From Clostridia bacterium (GTDB taxonomy: Bacteria > Bacillota_A > Clostridia > Oscillospirales > CAG-272), in contig JAGBRZ010000143.1 in assembly GCA_017632155.1 (NCBI GenBank), positions 1 through 33,544 of the forward strand: DNA of 33,544 bases, given 5' to 3'. The notes below the pieces were generated by a model. The model did not search any database. It was not told the origin of the DNA and was given only the letters and a program-made list of their open reading frames with translations. Each line of letters starts with the position of its first letter. Position 1 is the stretch's first letter. A program made the translations under genes and the position numbers. This document shows positions 23,578-31,552 of this stretch, in pieces.

Positions 23578-23679
23578 TTCGCGCTTGCGCGAACTATCAT
23601 TCTGCCGAAGGCAGATCATCATTCTCGCGCAGCGAGATCATCATTTCGCCGAAGGCGAACTATCATTCCGCGAAGCGGA
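23578..23679 (-). repeat. Micro-hairpin array, right (five hairpins, inverted relative to the left array)
   Basis: Hairpins lie at 23578-23593, 23601, 23623, 23645 and 23667, the last four starting exactly 22 bases apart. Stems are TTCGCGC, TCTGCC, TCTCGC, TTCGCC and TCCGC, with loops TT, GAA, GCA, GAA and GAA. Spacers are CTATCAT, TCATCAT, TCATCAT and CTATCAT, the reverse complements of the left array's spacers, so this array points the other way. A longer AATTTCCGC/GCGGAAATT hairpin sits just outside at 23547-23568. The remaining 23396-23546 part of the gap is AT-rich without a supported gene. Confidence 0.9.
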
Positions 23680-23710
23680 TTTATCCCAATTTCACTTTCT
23701 CCGAAAACTA

Positions 23711-23740
23711 AAACCCCGACAGCCACAGCTGTCGGGGTTT
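23711..23740 (-). terminator. Terminator of the OB-fold-like lipoprotein gene
   Basis: AAACCCCGACAGC (23711-23723) pairs over 13 bases with 23728-23740 around CACA. On the minus strand the stem is followed by TTTAG, just after the stop codon at 23754. Confidence 0.85.
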
Positions 23741-23753
23741 TATGTAAAGAAAA

Positions 23754-24449
23754 TTACTTCTTGGTTACAGCAGTAATATGGGTATTAACGCCCTCGTACC
23801 AGTAGAGGAAGCCGTCGATATCAACGGTGTCGCCTGCCTGGAGTGCGCCAACTGCGGTGTAAACCTCGGTCTCGGGACCGGTGAGGTAACGCTCTACGCA
23901 GAAGGAGTAGTTTGCGCCGTCCTTGGAAACGGTTACGTAGATGTCATCGCCGGGCTCGCCGTTCTTGTACTCAACAGAAACAACGGTAAGACCCTTGAAG
24001 GTTACAAACTTGTTCTGGTGCTTGATGAGCTCATCCTTGCCGAGGAGTGCGGTAACGTCGGTAGCCTCTGCAACCCACTTTTCGCTCTCAACGAACTCGA
24101 AGGTAGCGTTCATGATCTCAACTTCACCTGCCCAAGCGCCCTTGTAGCCGGTAACCTTGATCTTGGTGCCCTGGGTCAGCTTAGCTGCGTCCTCTTCGGT
24201 GCAAGCCATCTCATAGCAGAAGTATGCGCCATCGGGATCCTGAAGGTAAGCGGTGATCTTGTTGTCCCACCAGGACTGGGTAGCCTGAACGTATGCCTCG
24301 ATAACGACCTCAGCATCCATAGCTGCTGCATCGTATTCAGCATAGGTCATAACGCCCTCGGACTTCTTAGCGGGATCGAACTTTTCAGCGCAAGCGAAAA
24401 GCGATACTGCCATGCAAAGGATCATAAGTACTGCAATAATCTTTTTCAT
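23754..24449 (-). CDS. Lipoprotein with two OB-fold-like domains
   Basis: 231 residues from the ATG at 24449, which has AGGAGA before it; the open frame extends upstream without such a site. A signal peptide ends at Cys20 in LFAC, so it is a surface lipoprotein. Two similar halves follow (AEVVIEAYVQATQ..TKIKVTGYKGAW and NKFVTFKGLTVVS..GDTVDIDGFLYWY), each with the strand order of an OB fold of the kind seen in DUF5689-like or tOB surface proteins. The ligand is unknown. It follows the sugar ABC operon but has its own consensus promoter overlapping the end of the binding-protein gene. Confidence 0.8.
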   Translation of the reverse strand: MKKIIAVLMILCMAVSLFACAEKFDPAKKSEGVMTYAEYDAAAMDAEVVIEAYVQATQSWWDNKITAYLQDPDGAYFCYEMACTEEDAAKLTQGTKIKVTGYKGAWAGEVEIMNATFEFVESEKWVAEATDVTALLGKDELIKHQNKFVTFKGLTVVSVEYKNGEPGDDIYVTVSKDGANYSFCVERYLTGPETEVYTAVGALQAGDTVDIDGFLYWYEGVNTHITAVTKK

Positions 24450-24495
24450 TTTGTTTTCTCCTTTAGAAAATTTTAATAAAGATTTTACAACTAAC

Positions 24496-24524
24496 ATTAT
24501 ACACCTAATTTGCGAAAATGTCAA
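24496..24524 (-). promoter_or_regulatory. Consensus promoter of the lipoprotein gene
   Basis: On the minus strand TTGACA (complement of 24519-24524) and TATAAT (complement of 24496-24501) are exactly 17 bases apart. The -35 box overlaps the TGA stop codon of the ABC binding-protein gene at 24521-24523. Confidence 0.85.
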
Positions 24525-26119
24525 GTATTTCCTTGATTTTTTCTCTTTTTCAGCGTTTGTACCAAGACATATATGCCAATGAACAGCCACGCTGCAGCAA
24601 TTAGCGAAAGAAGCATAATTGCGGTGGACGGGAGCGGACCGAGCTCTGCCTTTTCGCCGCCGCCCGCGCCGATGCCGTCAAGACGGTAAAGCGAGATCAT
24701 CTCCTCGTAAAGCGATTCAATATACGCATCATCGACAGTCTTTCCGCGGCGCGTTGCCTTTGTGACCTCCTCGATCAGCTGTCCCGCCGCGTTTCGGAGC
24801 GACGCCGAGCCGTTGAAAACGGGTGTGACAAAGGTCTTTTCGGTATAATCGAGCGTGAGCTTGGTCGCTTTGAGCTTGATGTCATAGTACATCTCGCCGT
24901 CCTCGCCCTCGCGCGAGAGATAATCGAGATACTCGGGCGAAGATTGCGCCTTGCTCGTTACGGGAACGTAGCCCTCCGTCTGCGCATACGCGATCTGCAC
25001 GTCATTTGTGAGAAGATACTGCGCAAACAGCCAAGAAGCAAGGACTTCGCCATTATCGGGTTTATTGAAAACGCAGACCGAAGGCCCCTGCGAGATCATC
25101 GTGGGATTTTCGGTATCGAACTGCGGAACGGTCATAACAGCGGTTTCAAATTTGACGATCCTGTCCTCAGCGATGTCGATAAGCGGAGCATCCGAGCCCA
25201 TCCAGGTCGCGCCCGCCGTTGAGTCAATTGCAAAGATACACTGACCGGCATTGAGGAAGTTTGCGGGATAACTTGAAATTTTGAAAGTGGAAAACTCGCC
25301 GTTTGCCGTGTGTGCGGCAACGTCAAGCAAAAATTCCTTTGCAGTGTCATTAAAGAGCCCGATCTCGCCCTCCGCGGTCGAATAATCCGCGCCTTGCTGG
25401 CGAAGCACCTGGATCATCATATTATCGGTCGACTTATAGATGCAGGGGATCAGCGTCTTCTGACCGTTGACGATATAATTGCCCTCGGCATCCTTCTCGA
25501 CAGCCTTTTCACACACCTGCCAGATGAAGTCCCAAGTCAGCACCTCGGGCAGAGTGAACCCAAGCTTTTCAACGAAGGTCTTGTTGACGTAGCAAGCCTC
25601 GGTTGAGCGCAGGAAGGGGAGCGCATAATGCTCGTCGCCGATGATGCCCTCGGCGAGATATTTTTCGATAATTTCGTCCTTTTTCGGCGATTCGAAGCGC
25701 ACCTCGCTGCCTCCAAGTCCGAATCTTTCATCCGCCATAAGCTCATCGAGCGGAACAACGGTGTTGTCGCCCGTAAGATACGTGGCGATATGGTCGGGAT
25801 AAGTGATGCAGACGTTCGGCGTGGTGCCCGTTGCGATATTCGTGATAACGTCGCTGTAAATTCTGCCGTAGTCGGTGTAAAGACGAAGAGTGACCTTGAC
25901 GTTCGGGTAAAGCGCCTCAAAATCGGCAACCGCCTTTTTGTATATCGCAACCTGAGTCAGGTTGGTATCGTTTTTCGCCCAAAAAGTGATCTCGTACTGC
26001 TTTGAGGTGTCGAATTCCTCGGGAATCTCGAAAAGCGCTTGTCTTTTCGAGCCGTGACAGCCGGGGAGGCAGGCAAGGCAAAGAATGAGCGCAATAAAAG
26101 CACAAATGAATCTTTTCAT
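24521..26119 (-). CDS. Sugar ABC transporter substrate-binding lipoprotein with a C-terminal membrane helix
   Basis: 532 residues; AGAGGAGGT precedes ATG 26119, which overlaps the stop of the permease gene (ATGA). The signal peptide has a lipobox at LPGC with Cys21. The body matches family-1 extracellular solute-binding proteins (ITFWAKNDTNLTQVAIYKKA at the start, PNVCITYPDHIATYL, later FLNAGQCIFAIDSTAGATW). After the usual end there is a Gly-rich linker and a hydrophobic helix at about 498-522 followed by KKRKNQ. That would give a second membrane anchor, which is unusual for this family. It delivers sugars or oligosaccharides to the two permeases encoded just upstream. Confidence 0.9.
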   Translation of the reverse strand: MKRFICAFIALILCLACLPGCHGSKRQALFEIPEEFDTSKQYEITFWAKNDTNLTQVAIYKKAVADFEALYPNVKVTLRLYTDYGRIYSDVITNIATGTTPNVCITYPDHIATYLTGDNTVVPLDELMADERFGLGGSEVRFESPKKDEIIEKYLAEGIIGDEHYALPFLRSTEACYVNKTFVEKLGFTLPEVLTWDFIWQVCEKAVEKDAEGNYIVNGQKTLIPCIYKSTDNMMIQVLRQQGADYSTAEGEIGLFNDTAKEFLLDVAAHTANGEFSTFKISSYPANFLNAGQCIFAIDSTAGATWMGSDAPLIDIAEDRIVKFETAVMTVPQFDTENPTMISQGPSVCVFNKPDNGEVLASWLFAQYLLTNDVQIAYAQTEGYVPVTSKAQSSPEYLDYLSREGEDGEMYYDIKLKATKLTLDYTEKTFVTPVFNGSASLRNAAGQLIEEVTKATRRGKTVDDAYIESLYEEMISLYRLDGIGAGGGEKAELGPLPSTAIMLLSLIAAAWLFIGIYVLVQTLKKRKNQGNT

Positions 26120-26961
26120 CCCTTTGTACCTCCTCTTGCAACGCCCGCCATAATTTTGTTTCGGAAAATAAGGAAAAGCACGATCAGAGGCAGGGAGATA
26201 ACAACGACAGCCGCCATCATTGCGGGGATATTTTCGCGTCCAAATCCGTTTTCGCGGATCTCTTGAATGCCGTTTGAAACGAGATAGAACGCGGGGTTAT
26301 CGGTGATAAGGCGAGGCCAGACGTAGGAGTTCCAGCACTCGATGACCTTGAGGATCGTCACGGTGACAACCGTGGGGCGGCAGATGGGCACAAGAACCTT
26401 CATCAGGTACTTGAAATCCGTGGTGCCGTCGACCTTTGCGGCAAGATAAAGCTCGTTTGGCACCTGCTCGAAGTTTTCCTTGAGCAGGTAGATATAAAAT
26501 ACCGAAGCCGCCGAGGGGAGAATGAGTCCCGCAAAGCTGTTTCGCATTTCGAGGTTGGTGATGGTGGTGAAATTTGTGATGACCACAAGCTCGGTGGGTA
26601 TCATCATCAGCGCAAGGAAGGAAAGGAAGAGCAGATTTTTGCCCTTGAATTCAAGCCTTGCAAAGGCATAAGCCGAGGGAATGGCGATGACGAGCATCAG
26701 CGCGGTGGTCACAACCGTGAAGATCACGGTGTTGAGGAAGTATTTTGCGAGCGGAACGGCGGAAAATGCCGAGATGTAGTTTTCAAAGGTGGGCGAGAGC
26801 GTGAAGAATTTCGGGATGAACTCGGCGTTATAAGAGCCGTAGGTCTTGATCGAGGTCAGAAGCATCCAATAAAAGGGGAAAAGGACAACGAGCGCCCAAA
26901 AGATGAGCATTGCGTAAACCGCCGCCCGCAAGAGCTTCTTGCCGAAGGTGTTTTCTTTCAT
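26116..26961 (-). CDS. Sugar ABC transporter permease (MalG type)
   Basis: 281 residues with six membrane helices. The EAA loop reads LYLAAKVDGTTDFKYLMKVL, with the usual Gly nine residues after the start of the EAA block, and the C-terminal end is short and basic (GGTKG). It belongs to the CUT1-type permeases, which pair with a MalF-like partner, here the gene immediately upstream (16 bases away). Its stop overlaps the start of the binding-protein gene. No ATPase gene lies in this cluster, so a shared MsmK-like ATPase elsewhere in the genome is likely. Confidence 0.92.
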   Translation of the reverse strand: MKENTFGKKLLRAAVYAMLIFWALVVLFPFYWMLLTSIKTYGSYNAEFIPKFFTLSPTFENYISAFSAVPLAKYFLNTVIFTVVTTALMLVIAIPSAYAFARLEFKGKNLLFLSFLALMMIPTELVVITNFTTITNLEMRNSFAGLILPSAASVFYIYLLKENFEQVPNELYLAAKVDGTTDFKYLMKVLVPICRPTVVTVTILKVIECWNSYVWPRLITDNPAFYLVSNGIQEIRENGFGRENIPAMMAAVVVISLPLIVLFLIFRNKIMAGVARGGTKG

Positions 26962-26977
26962 TTCTGTCCCCCTTTTT

Positions 26978-27868
26978 TTAATAATGAACGTGCTTTTTGC
27001 TGATCAGCAGGTTGATGCACGTGATGGTGAGCACGATGATAAAGAGAATGATCGCCGCCGCGGAGGCATAGGACGGGAAGCCGCCGCCCGTGCCGTAGAG
27101 CATATCGTAAACGTAGCCGACGATGGTGTTCATCTTTGCGGCGTTGAGGTCGGTGCCAAAGAGCGCGACGGCATCGCTGTATGCCTTAAAAGCGCCGATA
27201 AAGCCCGTGATAATAAGGTAAAAGAGCGTGGGCGAGATCATTGGGAGCGTGATCTTTGAAAACATTCGCCACCTTGTCGTGCCGTCAACGCGCGCGGCAT
27301 CATAATAATTCTGATTGACGGAGGCGAGTGCGCTTGTCAGTATCAGGATCTTGAACGGCATAACGATCCAAACTGTATAAATGCAGAGAACGAGCATCTT
27401 TGCCCAATAGGGGCCGTCAATAAAATCAACGGACGGGCCGCCGAAGAAGTTGATGAGCAGATTGACCATACCGTCGGTGTATGCCGTTTTCTTAAAAAGG
27501 ATCATAAAAACAAGTCCGACGGCGAGGGTGTTTGTGACGTAGGGGAGGAAATAAACCGTTTGAAAGAGCTTGCGGAGCTTTTCGATCGATGCAAGCGCAA
27601 CGGAAATGAGAAGCGAAAGCCCCGTCGACACAGGCACGGTGATAATGACAAGAATGAAGGTGTTCTTCACCGCCTGCAGGAAATAGGGATCGCGCAAAAT
27701 ATACTGATAATTATAAAATCCCGTGCCGAAAAAGGTCTGAGACGCCGAGTTGTAGCCCTCCTCGAAGGAGTAGATGAACACGTCGATCAGCGGATAAACC
27801 ATAAACGCACCAAGGAAAAGAATGGCAGGAAGCAGATAAAGCCACGCCTTAAGGTTGTTGTTTTTCAA
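26978..27868 (-). CDS. Sugar ABC transporter permease (MalF type)
   Basis: 296 residues if translation starts at TTG 27868. A perfect GGAGGT (complement of 27875-27880) lies 6 bases before that TTG but directly touches the in-frame ATG at 27874, which would leave no spacing. The two choices differ by only two residues. The protein starts MKNNNLKAWLYLLPAILFLG and has six helices and the EAA motif YYDAARVDGTTRWRMFSKITLP. It forms the permease heterodimer with the downstream gene. It is the first gene of the operon, with a promoter at 27943-27971. Confidence 0.9.
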   Translation of the reverse strand: MKNNNLKAWLYLLPAILFLGAFMVYPLIDVFIYSFEEGYNSASQTFFGTGFYNYQYILRDPYFLQAVKNTFILVIITVPVSTGLSLLISVALASIEKLRKLFQTVYFLPYVTNTLAVGLVFMILFKKTAYTDGMVNLLINFFGGPSVDFIDGPYWAKMLVLCIYTVWIVMPFKILILTSALASVNQNYYDAARVDGTTRWRMFSKITLPMISPTLFYLIITGFIGAFKAYSDAVALFGTDLNAAKMNTIVGYVYDMLYGTGGGFPSYASAAAIILFIIVLTITCINLLISKKHVHY

Positions 27869-27942
27869 AACCATACCTCCCAAAATTATAAACGGAATCA
27901 ATTCTAAAACACAGTTTTACAATTAGATAAAAATACATAATA

Positions 27943-27971
27943 AGTATACCACAAAGTGGCTTTTTTGTAAA
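27943..27971 (-). promoter_or_regulatory. Promoter of the sugar ABC operon with an overlapping palindrome
   Basis: On the minus strand TTTACA (complement of 27966-27971) and TATACT (complement of 27943-27948) are 17 bases apart. The inverted repeat CCAC-AAA-GTGG (27949-27959) lies between the boxes, beside the -10, a typical place for a repressor site; its binding protein is not identified. Confidence 0.65.
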
Positions 27972-28017
27972 GATTATTTTCTGAAAAAGTTGAAAACGGA
28001 TGAGCTATCGTTAGCAA

Positions 28018-28052
28018 AAATCCCCCGCTTTTGCATTAAAAAGCAGGGGATT
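28018..28052 (-). terminator. Terminator of the cohesin operon
   Basis: ATCCCC and GCTTTT on one side pair with AAAAGC and GGGGAT on the other, with one C/A mismatch and a GCATTA loop (28020-28051). On the minus strand a run of T follows. It lies 14 bases after the stop codon at 28066. Confidence 0.8.
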
Positions 28053-28065
28053 AACAGTTTGATAA

Positions 28066-30642
28066 TTAATTATCGGTCCTCTTCTTCCTGATAAATATTG
28101 CTATAACAAGAACAACAGAAATTGTTACCAGGGAAATGATCAAGAATACCGAATCATCGCCCGACTCAGGGACGGTGGGTATTGTGGTTTCTTCGGGAAC
28201 CATCGTAGTTTCTTCGGGAACCATCGTAGTTTCTTCAAACTCGGTGTCAGGAAGCGCGGGAATAATCACGTCCTCAATTTTCGCGGATCTCACTAACTCT
28301 GCATCACGCCACAAGCCATCGCAATCCCGGCAATGCCAGTATTCAATATTACCCAATTCGGTCGAGGTTGCATCTCTCGGAGCAACATAATCGACGGAAG
28401 TATGGCCTTTGGCGGGAACGATCTTCTGAGCGACAATGATCTCACCGCAAATAGCGCACTTGGTTCCGGAAGTCAGACCTGACGTTATACAAGTGGGCGT
28501 TGATGCCGGTATCTCTACTTCACTATGCTTATGTTCAAGCACGGGGATATCGGCAAACTCAACTTCATTACAAGCAGAGCATTCTCTGCTCTTTGATCCG
28601 TCTGCATATTCAGTAGGATCAAGTATGACCTTCCATTCACTCCATTGGTGACCGAGGGCGGGAATTACTTGAGGAGCGGCAAGTTGAGTTTTACACACAC
28701 TGCAAATAACCGATTCGGTAACTCCGTCTGCGGTACAAGTTGCGGGAACAGCAGGAACAGCCACATCGTTATGTGCACCGTATGAAGTCGCAACATCAGC
28801 AAGACTCTTGATCTCAATTTGAGCACCGATGTCAAAATAAAGCTTGTTGCAAGAGCATTTATAATACTCCTTTTGACCCATAACATGACAGTTACCCAAA
28901 ACAGACGGAACAAATATCATTTGTTTGCCGCAGATGTGGTAAACAAAGCCACAAGCTTCGCAAAGCGCACCCTCGTTATCGTGAGGTTGAATATCTTCGG
29001 TATAATTACACCCAATATTGGTGCACTCACGTGCGTGACCCTCCTCACCGTATGACAAACAATATTTGCTCAAACTATGCCCAAGCGCTGCACCATAATT
29101 TTGATTGCAAACGGAGCAAGTCGGCTGTTTCTCACAGGTAGCCACACCATTGTGACCTTCCCTTGTAGATTCGATCACTGCACCGCAGTTTTCTCTGTCA
29201 CATATCTTCCAATGGTATACTCCGTCGCCGAAATACGCACTCGATTCGGAATGTCCAAGGGCAGTCAAAACAACATCGTCATCAGAAATCTCATTTTCGG
29301 GTATAGCGCTGTTGCTTTTGAATTTGATATTACATTCATTGCAGATCCAATACTCTTTATTACCGTTTTCGGTACAAGTATTTGGCTTTGCCGCAACATA
29401 TTGGAGGGACTGTATATGCTTGCAGCTGCGATCATATTTGCAAATATCACATATCATACCGTTAGAACCGTTGAAAATGTGATTTCCGTCAAATTCCTTT
29501 TTACCGCAAGAGCATTCCTTCCAGTGGTTATCAGCATCAAAGCTATAAGCTTCTCCGAAGGTATGCATAGGCTCAGCACCTGTAAGCTCCGCAAGAGTTG
29601 TCGCTGTCTTAGCGTCGGTAAAGTATGTATTGCAAACAGTACAGCGGTAGTGAGCTGCCACAGCTGCCACAAGCTCATCAGGTGTGTGAATTTCCCCTCG
29701 AGCGGCAACGAGGATACCGTAATTATGACCGCCGAGCTTTGTGCTTGTCCAGATTTCCGAGGTCGCATTTTTACAGTCACGGCAAGCATAGTAATATTTC
29801 ACATAGTCTTTGCAGTTAATACCGGTATTGGGAACAATATATTTTTCGTCAGATAATTGTTCGGTCGAAACATTGTGCTTGGATGGGGCTATTTCGCCAT
29901 AAACAGCATTACAATGCTTGCACTGTGCCCGAGATACACAAGTCGCTTCTGCACCGGCAGTATGCGCGGTTTTTTCAAAAAGCTCTCCGCAAGAGCAGGT
30001 ATGCCAATGATATTCGTCATCGGTTTCCCATTTCCCATCCAAATCCGTATGAATACCCGTTGCGGGAATGATCACGCCGCCGCTGATATAAGTTTTACAG
30101 TCAGAGCAGTATACACCCGCCTCAGTACCGGAATTTTGGCAGGTTGCAGAAACTTTTGGACGAGATTCAGTATTTTTATGGGCACACTTTACTGTAATGA
30201 CCGCATCGCAGGTAGTTACGTGTACTGCAGAAAAATTTTCATTCGCTGCCATACAATTCAGCAAGCGTATTGTATACGTACCGGGAGCAACGTCATCCGC
30301 GATCTTAACCGAAATCGTTGCCAAAGTACCGTTGCCTTTATAATCCTCTGCCGAGTCCCATACGTTTGAAGATCCTTTGGTCAAAGTCAGATCAGCAATG
30401 TTATTTACAATGTTTATTTGAGATAATCCATCGGGATAAACTATGCCCACCGTAAGTGCATTAAAGCCCGGGTTATTATTGACTGTAAGATTCAAATCAA
30501 CAACATCTCCGGGAGTTGCCGACACAGACTCCACGGTAATCGTCAGCGATCCGGTCGCATATACGGTATTTATCCCAACAGTCATAATCAACGTTAGCAA
30601 TACGCAAAGAAAAATATATAAACCTTTGAAATAATCCTTCAT
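28066..30642 (-). CDS. Large surface protein: cohesin-like domain, Cys-rich repeats, C-terminal anchor
   Basis: 858 residues from the ATG at 30642, which has GAGGT 8 bases before it. Two further in-frame ATGs at 30657 and 30660 overlap the upstream stop. A signal peptide ends near residue 29 (TVYA). Residues 31-152 have the cohesin strand pattern (VSATPGDVVDLNLTVNNNPG, then LATISVKIADDVAPG). About 650 residues follow with some 17 Cys pairs (YCSDC, TCSCG, CKHC, WICNEC, KCAIC) in repeats of the AT.C...G......C..C type ending in P..GH. A VPEETTM tandem linker leads to VPESG at 824-828, a hydrophobic helix (832-851) and KKR. This resembles a sortase signal with VPESG in place of LPxTG. I infer a wall- or membrane-anchored surface protein that binds a dockerin partner. 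Confidence 0.78.
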   Translation of the reverse strand: MKDYFKGLYIFLCVLLTLIMTVGINTVYATGSLTITVESVSATPGDVVDLNLTVNNNPGFNALTVGIVYPDGLSQINIVNNIADLTLTKGSSNVWDSAEDYKGNGTLATISVKIADDVAPGTYTIRLLNCMAANENFSAVHVTTCDAVITVKCAHKNTESRPKVSATCQNSGTEAGVYCSDCKTYISGGVIIPATGIHTDLDGKWETDDEYHWHTCSCGELFEKTAHTAGAEATCVSRAQCKHCNAVYGEIAPSKHNVSTEQLSDEKYIVPNTGINCKDYVKYYYACRDCKNATSEIWTSTKLGGHNYGILVAARGEIHTPDELVAAVAAHYRCTVCNTYFTDAKTATTLAELTGAEPMHTFGEAYSFDADNHWKECSCGKKEFDGNHIFNGSNGMICDICKYDRSCKHIQSLQYVAAKPNTCTENGNKEYWICNECNIKFKSNSAIPENEISDDDVVLTALGHSESSAYFGDGVYHWKICDRENCGAVIESTREGHNGVATCEKQPTCSVCNQNYGAALGHSLSKYCLSYGEEGHARECTNIGCNYTEDIQPHDNEGALCEACGFVYHICGKQMIFVPSVLGNCHVMGQKEYYKCSCNKLYFDIGAQIEIKSLADVATSYGAHNDVAVPAVPATCTADGVTESVICSVCKTQLAAPQVIPALGHQWSEWKVILDPTEYADGSKSRECSACNEVEFADIPVLEHKHSEVEIPASTPTCITSGLTSGTKCAICGEIIVAQKIVPAKGHTSVDYVAPRDATSTELGNIEYWHCRDCDGLWRDAELVRSAKIEDVIIPALPDTEFEETTMVPEETTMVPEETTIPTVPESGDDSVFLIISLVTISVVLVIAIFIRKKRTDN
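28187..28236 (-). repeat. 21-bp tandem repeat encoding VPEETTM
   Basis: GTTTCTTCGGGAACCATCGT plus A (21 bases) occurs at 28187-28207 and 28208-28228 and starts again at 28229. On the coding strand it gives repeated VPEETTM in the linker before the anchor of the surface protein. The near-identity of the copies points to recent expansion by slippage. Confidence 0.85.
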
Positions 30643-30656
30643 TGTTATATACCTCA

Positions 30657-31451
30657 TCATCTCGGACCTAAATTAAATGAAGGTAAGTTAGTAACGGGAT
30701 CGATCGATGCCAAATACTTTCTGAGCATACCAAGATCAATGACGTTGACTTCACCGTCTGCATTGGCATCTGCACCGGGCTTAATATCAACCTTCATCAG
30801 ACCGGTCGAAGGATCAATCGAGGGCATACCTGTTAACGGATCAATAGATGCTAAATATTTTCTCAGCATACCAAGATCAATAACGTTAACCTCGCCGTCA
30901 CCGTTGACATCTCCATATACAGAACCTATTTTTGCAGATACAGAAACAGTTCCGACACCCGTTCGGGTACCAAATTGAATCATCTCATATGCATCATTCA
31001 AGTATAGAGATTCCACGCAATTAACGGTAACTTCTGACGTTCCTGCTTCGAGCAGCTTAAATGTCAAAATTGCAACCGTCACGTCACCGGTGATAAGTTC
31101 AGAAGGAATACCCGAAGGCAAAATACCCATATATATAAATTTTGCAGGGACATTACCTTCACCCACAGACGCAACAAATTGATCAACCTGATCCGCATTG
31201 TCAATAAGCTTCTCTCCTGCCGAAATAGATACAAGTTGCATCAAAGATTTATCATATTCGATTTCGCACTGGAGTGCATGAAAACCGGGATTGTTGACAA
31301 TACCTACCTTTACAGTCACTATTGAACCAACCGTCCCACTCTCGTTTGAAACAGTTATTAAAGCATTTTCTTCTGCCAAAACAGTGACAACCATAGCAAA
31401 TAGTTGAAGTATCAAAGCCACTGCTATAAACGAGCTTAAGACTTTTTTCAT
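30657..31451 (-). CDS. Secreted cohesin-dockerin protein
   Basis: 264 residues; AGGAGA precedes ATG 31451. The signal peptide runs to about residue 26 (VTVLA). Residues 30-172 form a cohesin domain (NESGTVGSIVTVKVGIVNNP, LQCEIEYDKSL, VAILTFKLLEAG). A type I dockerin follows with two calcium-binding repeats, DVNGDGEVNVIDLGMLRKYL at 181-200 and DANADGEVNVIDLGMLRKYL at 228-247. The 27-residue linker between them, rich in DP..G, is longer than usual. Having both a receptor (cohesin) and a plug (dockerin), it looks like an adaptor. Its stop overlaps the start region of the large anchored protein, which has a cohesin-like domain that might receive this dockerin. Confidence 0.88.
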   Translation of the reverse strand: MKKVLSSFIAVALILQLFAMVVTVLAEENALITVSNESGTVGSIVTVKVGIVNNPGFHALQCEIEYDKSLMQLVSISAGEKLIDNADQVDQFVASVGEGNVPAKFIYMGILPSGIPSELITGDVTVAILTFKLLEAGTSEVTVNCVESLYLNDAYEMIQFGTRTGVGTVSVSAKIGSVYGDVNGDGEVNVIDLGMLRKYLASIDPLTGMPSIDPSTGLMKVDIKPGADANADGEVNVIDLGMLRKYLASIDPVTNLPSFNLGPR

Positions 31452-31482
31452 TACTTTCTCCTATATTTCTCTACAATATTTC

Positions 31483-31522
31483 AATAGTTGCAATCTAATG
31501 GTTTCATTAGATTGCAACTATT
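31483..31522. other. 18-bp perfect inverted repeat between pyrB and the cohesin operon
   Basis: AATAGTTGCAATCTAATG (31483-31500) and its exact complement (31505-31522) enclose GTTT. The T-run expected of an intrinsic terminator is weak on the minus strand (TTGAAATATTG follows). It may terminate the pyr transcript poorly, allowing read-through into the cohesin genes, or serve as a regulator site for them. No clear promoter is visible in 31452-31552. Confidence 0.6.
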
Positions 31523-31552
31523 TCGCGGAATGATTCTGTTTTAACTGCTTTA

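Noticed and set aside
22695..23679. CRISPR array
   Set aside because: The unit period is only 22 bases; the variable part is a self-complementary stem and the constant part is a 7-base spacer. There is no long conserved repeat, no unrelated spacers of about 30 bases and no cas gene.
29077..29856. 259-residue rightward open frame opposite the Cys-rich protein
   Set aside because: The leftward frame is open for 858 codons with a signal peptide, repeats and an anchor; the rightward one has none of these and no ribosome-binding site.
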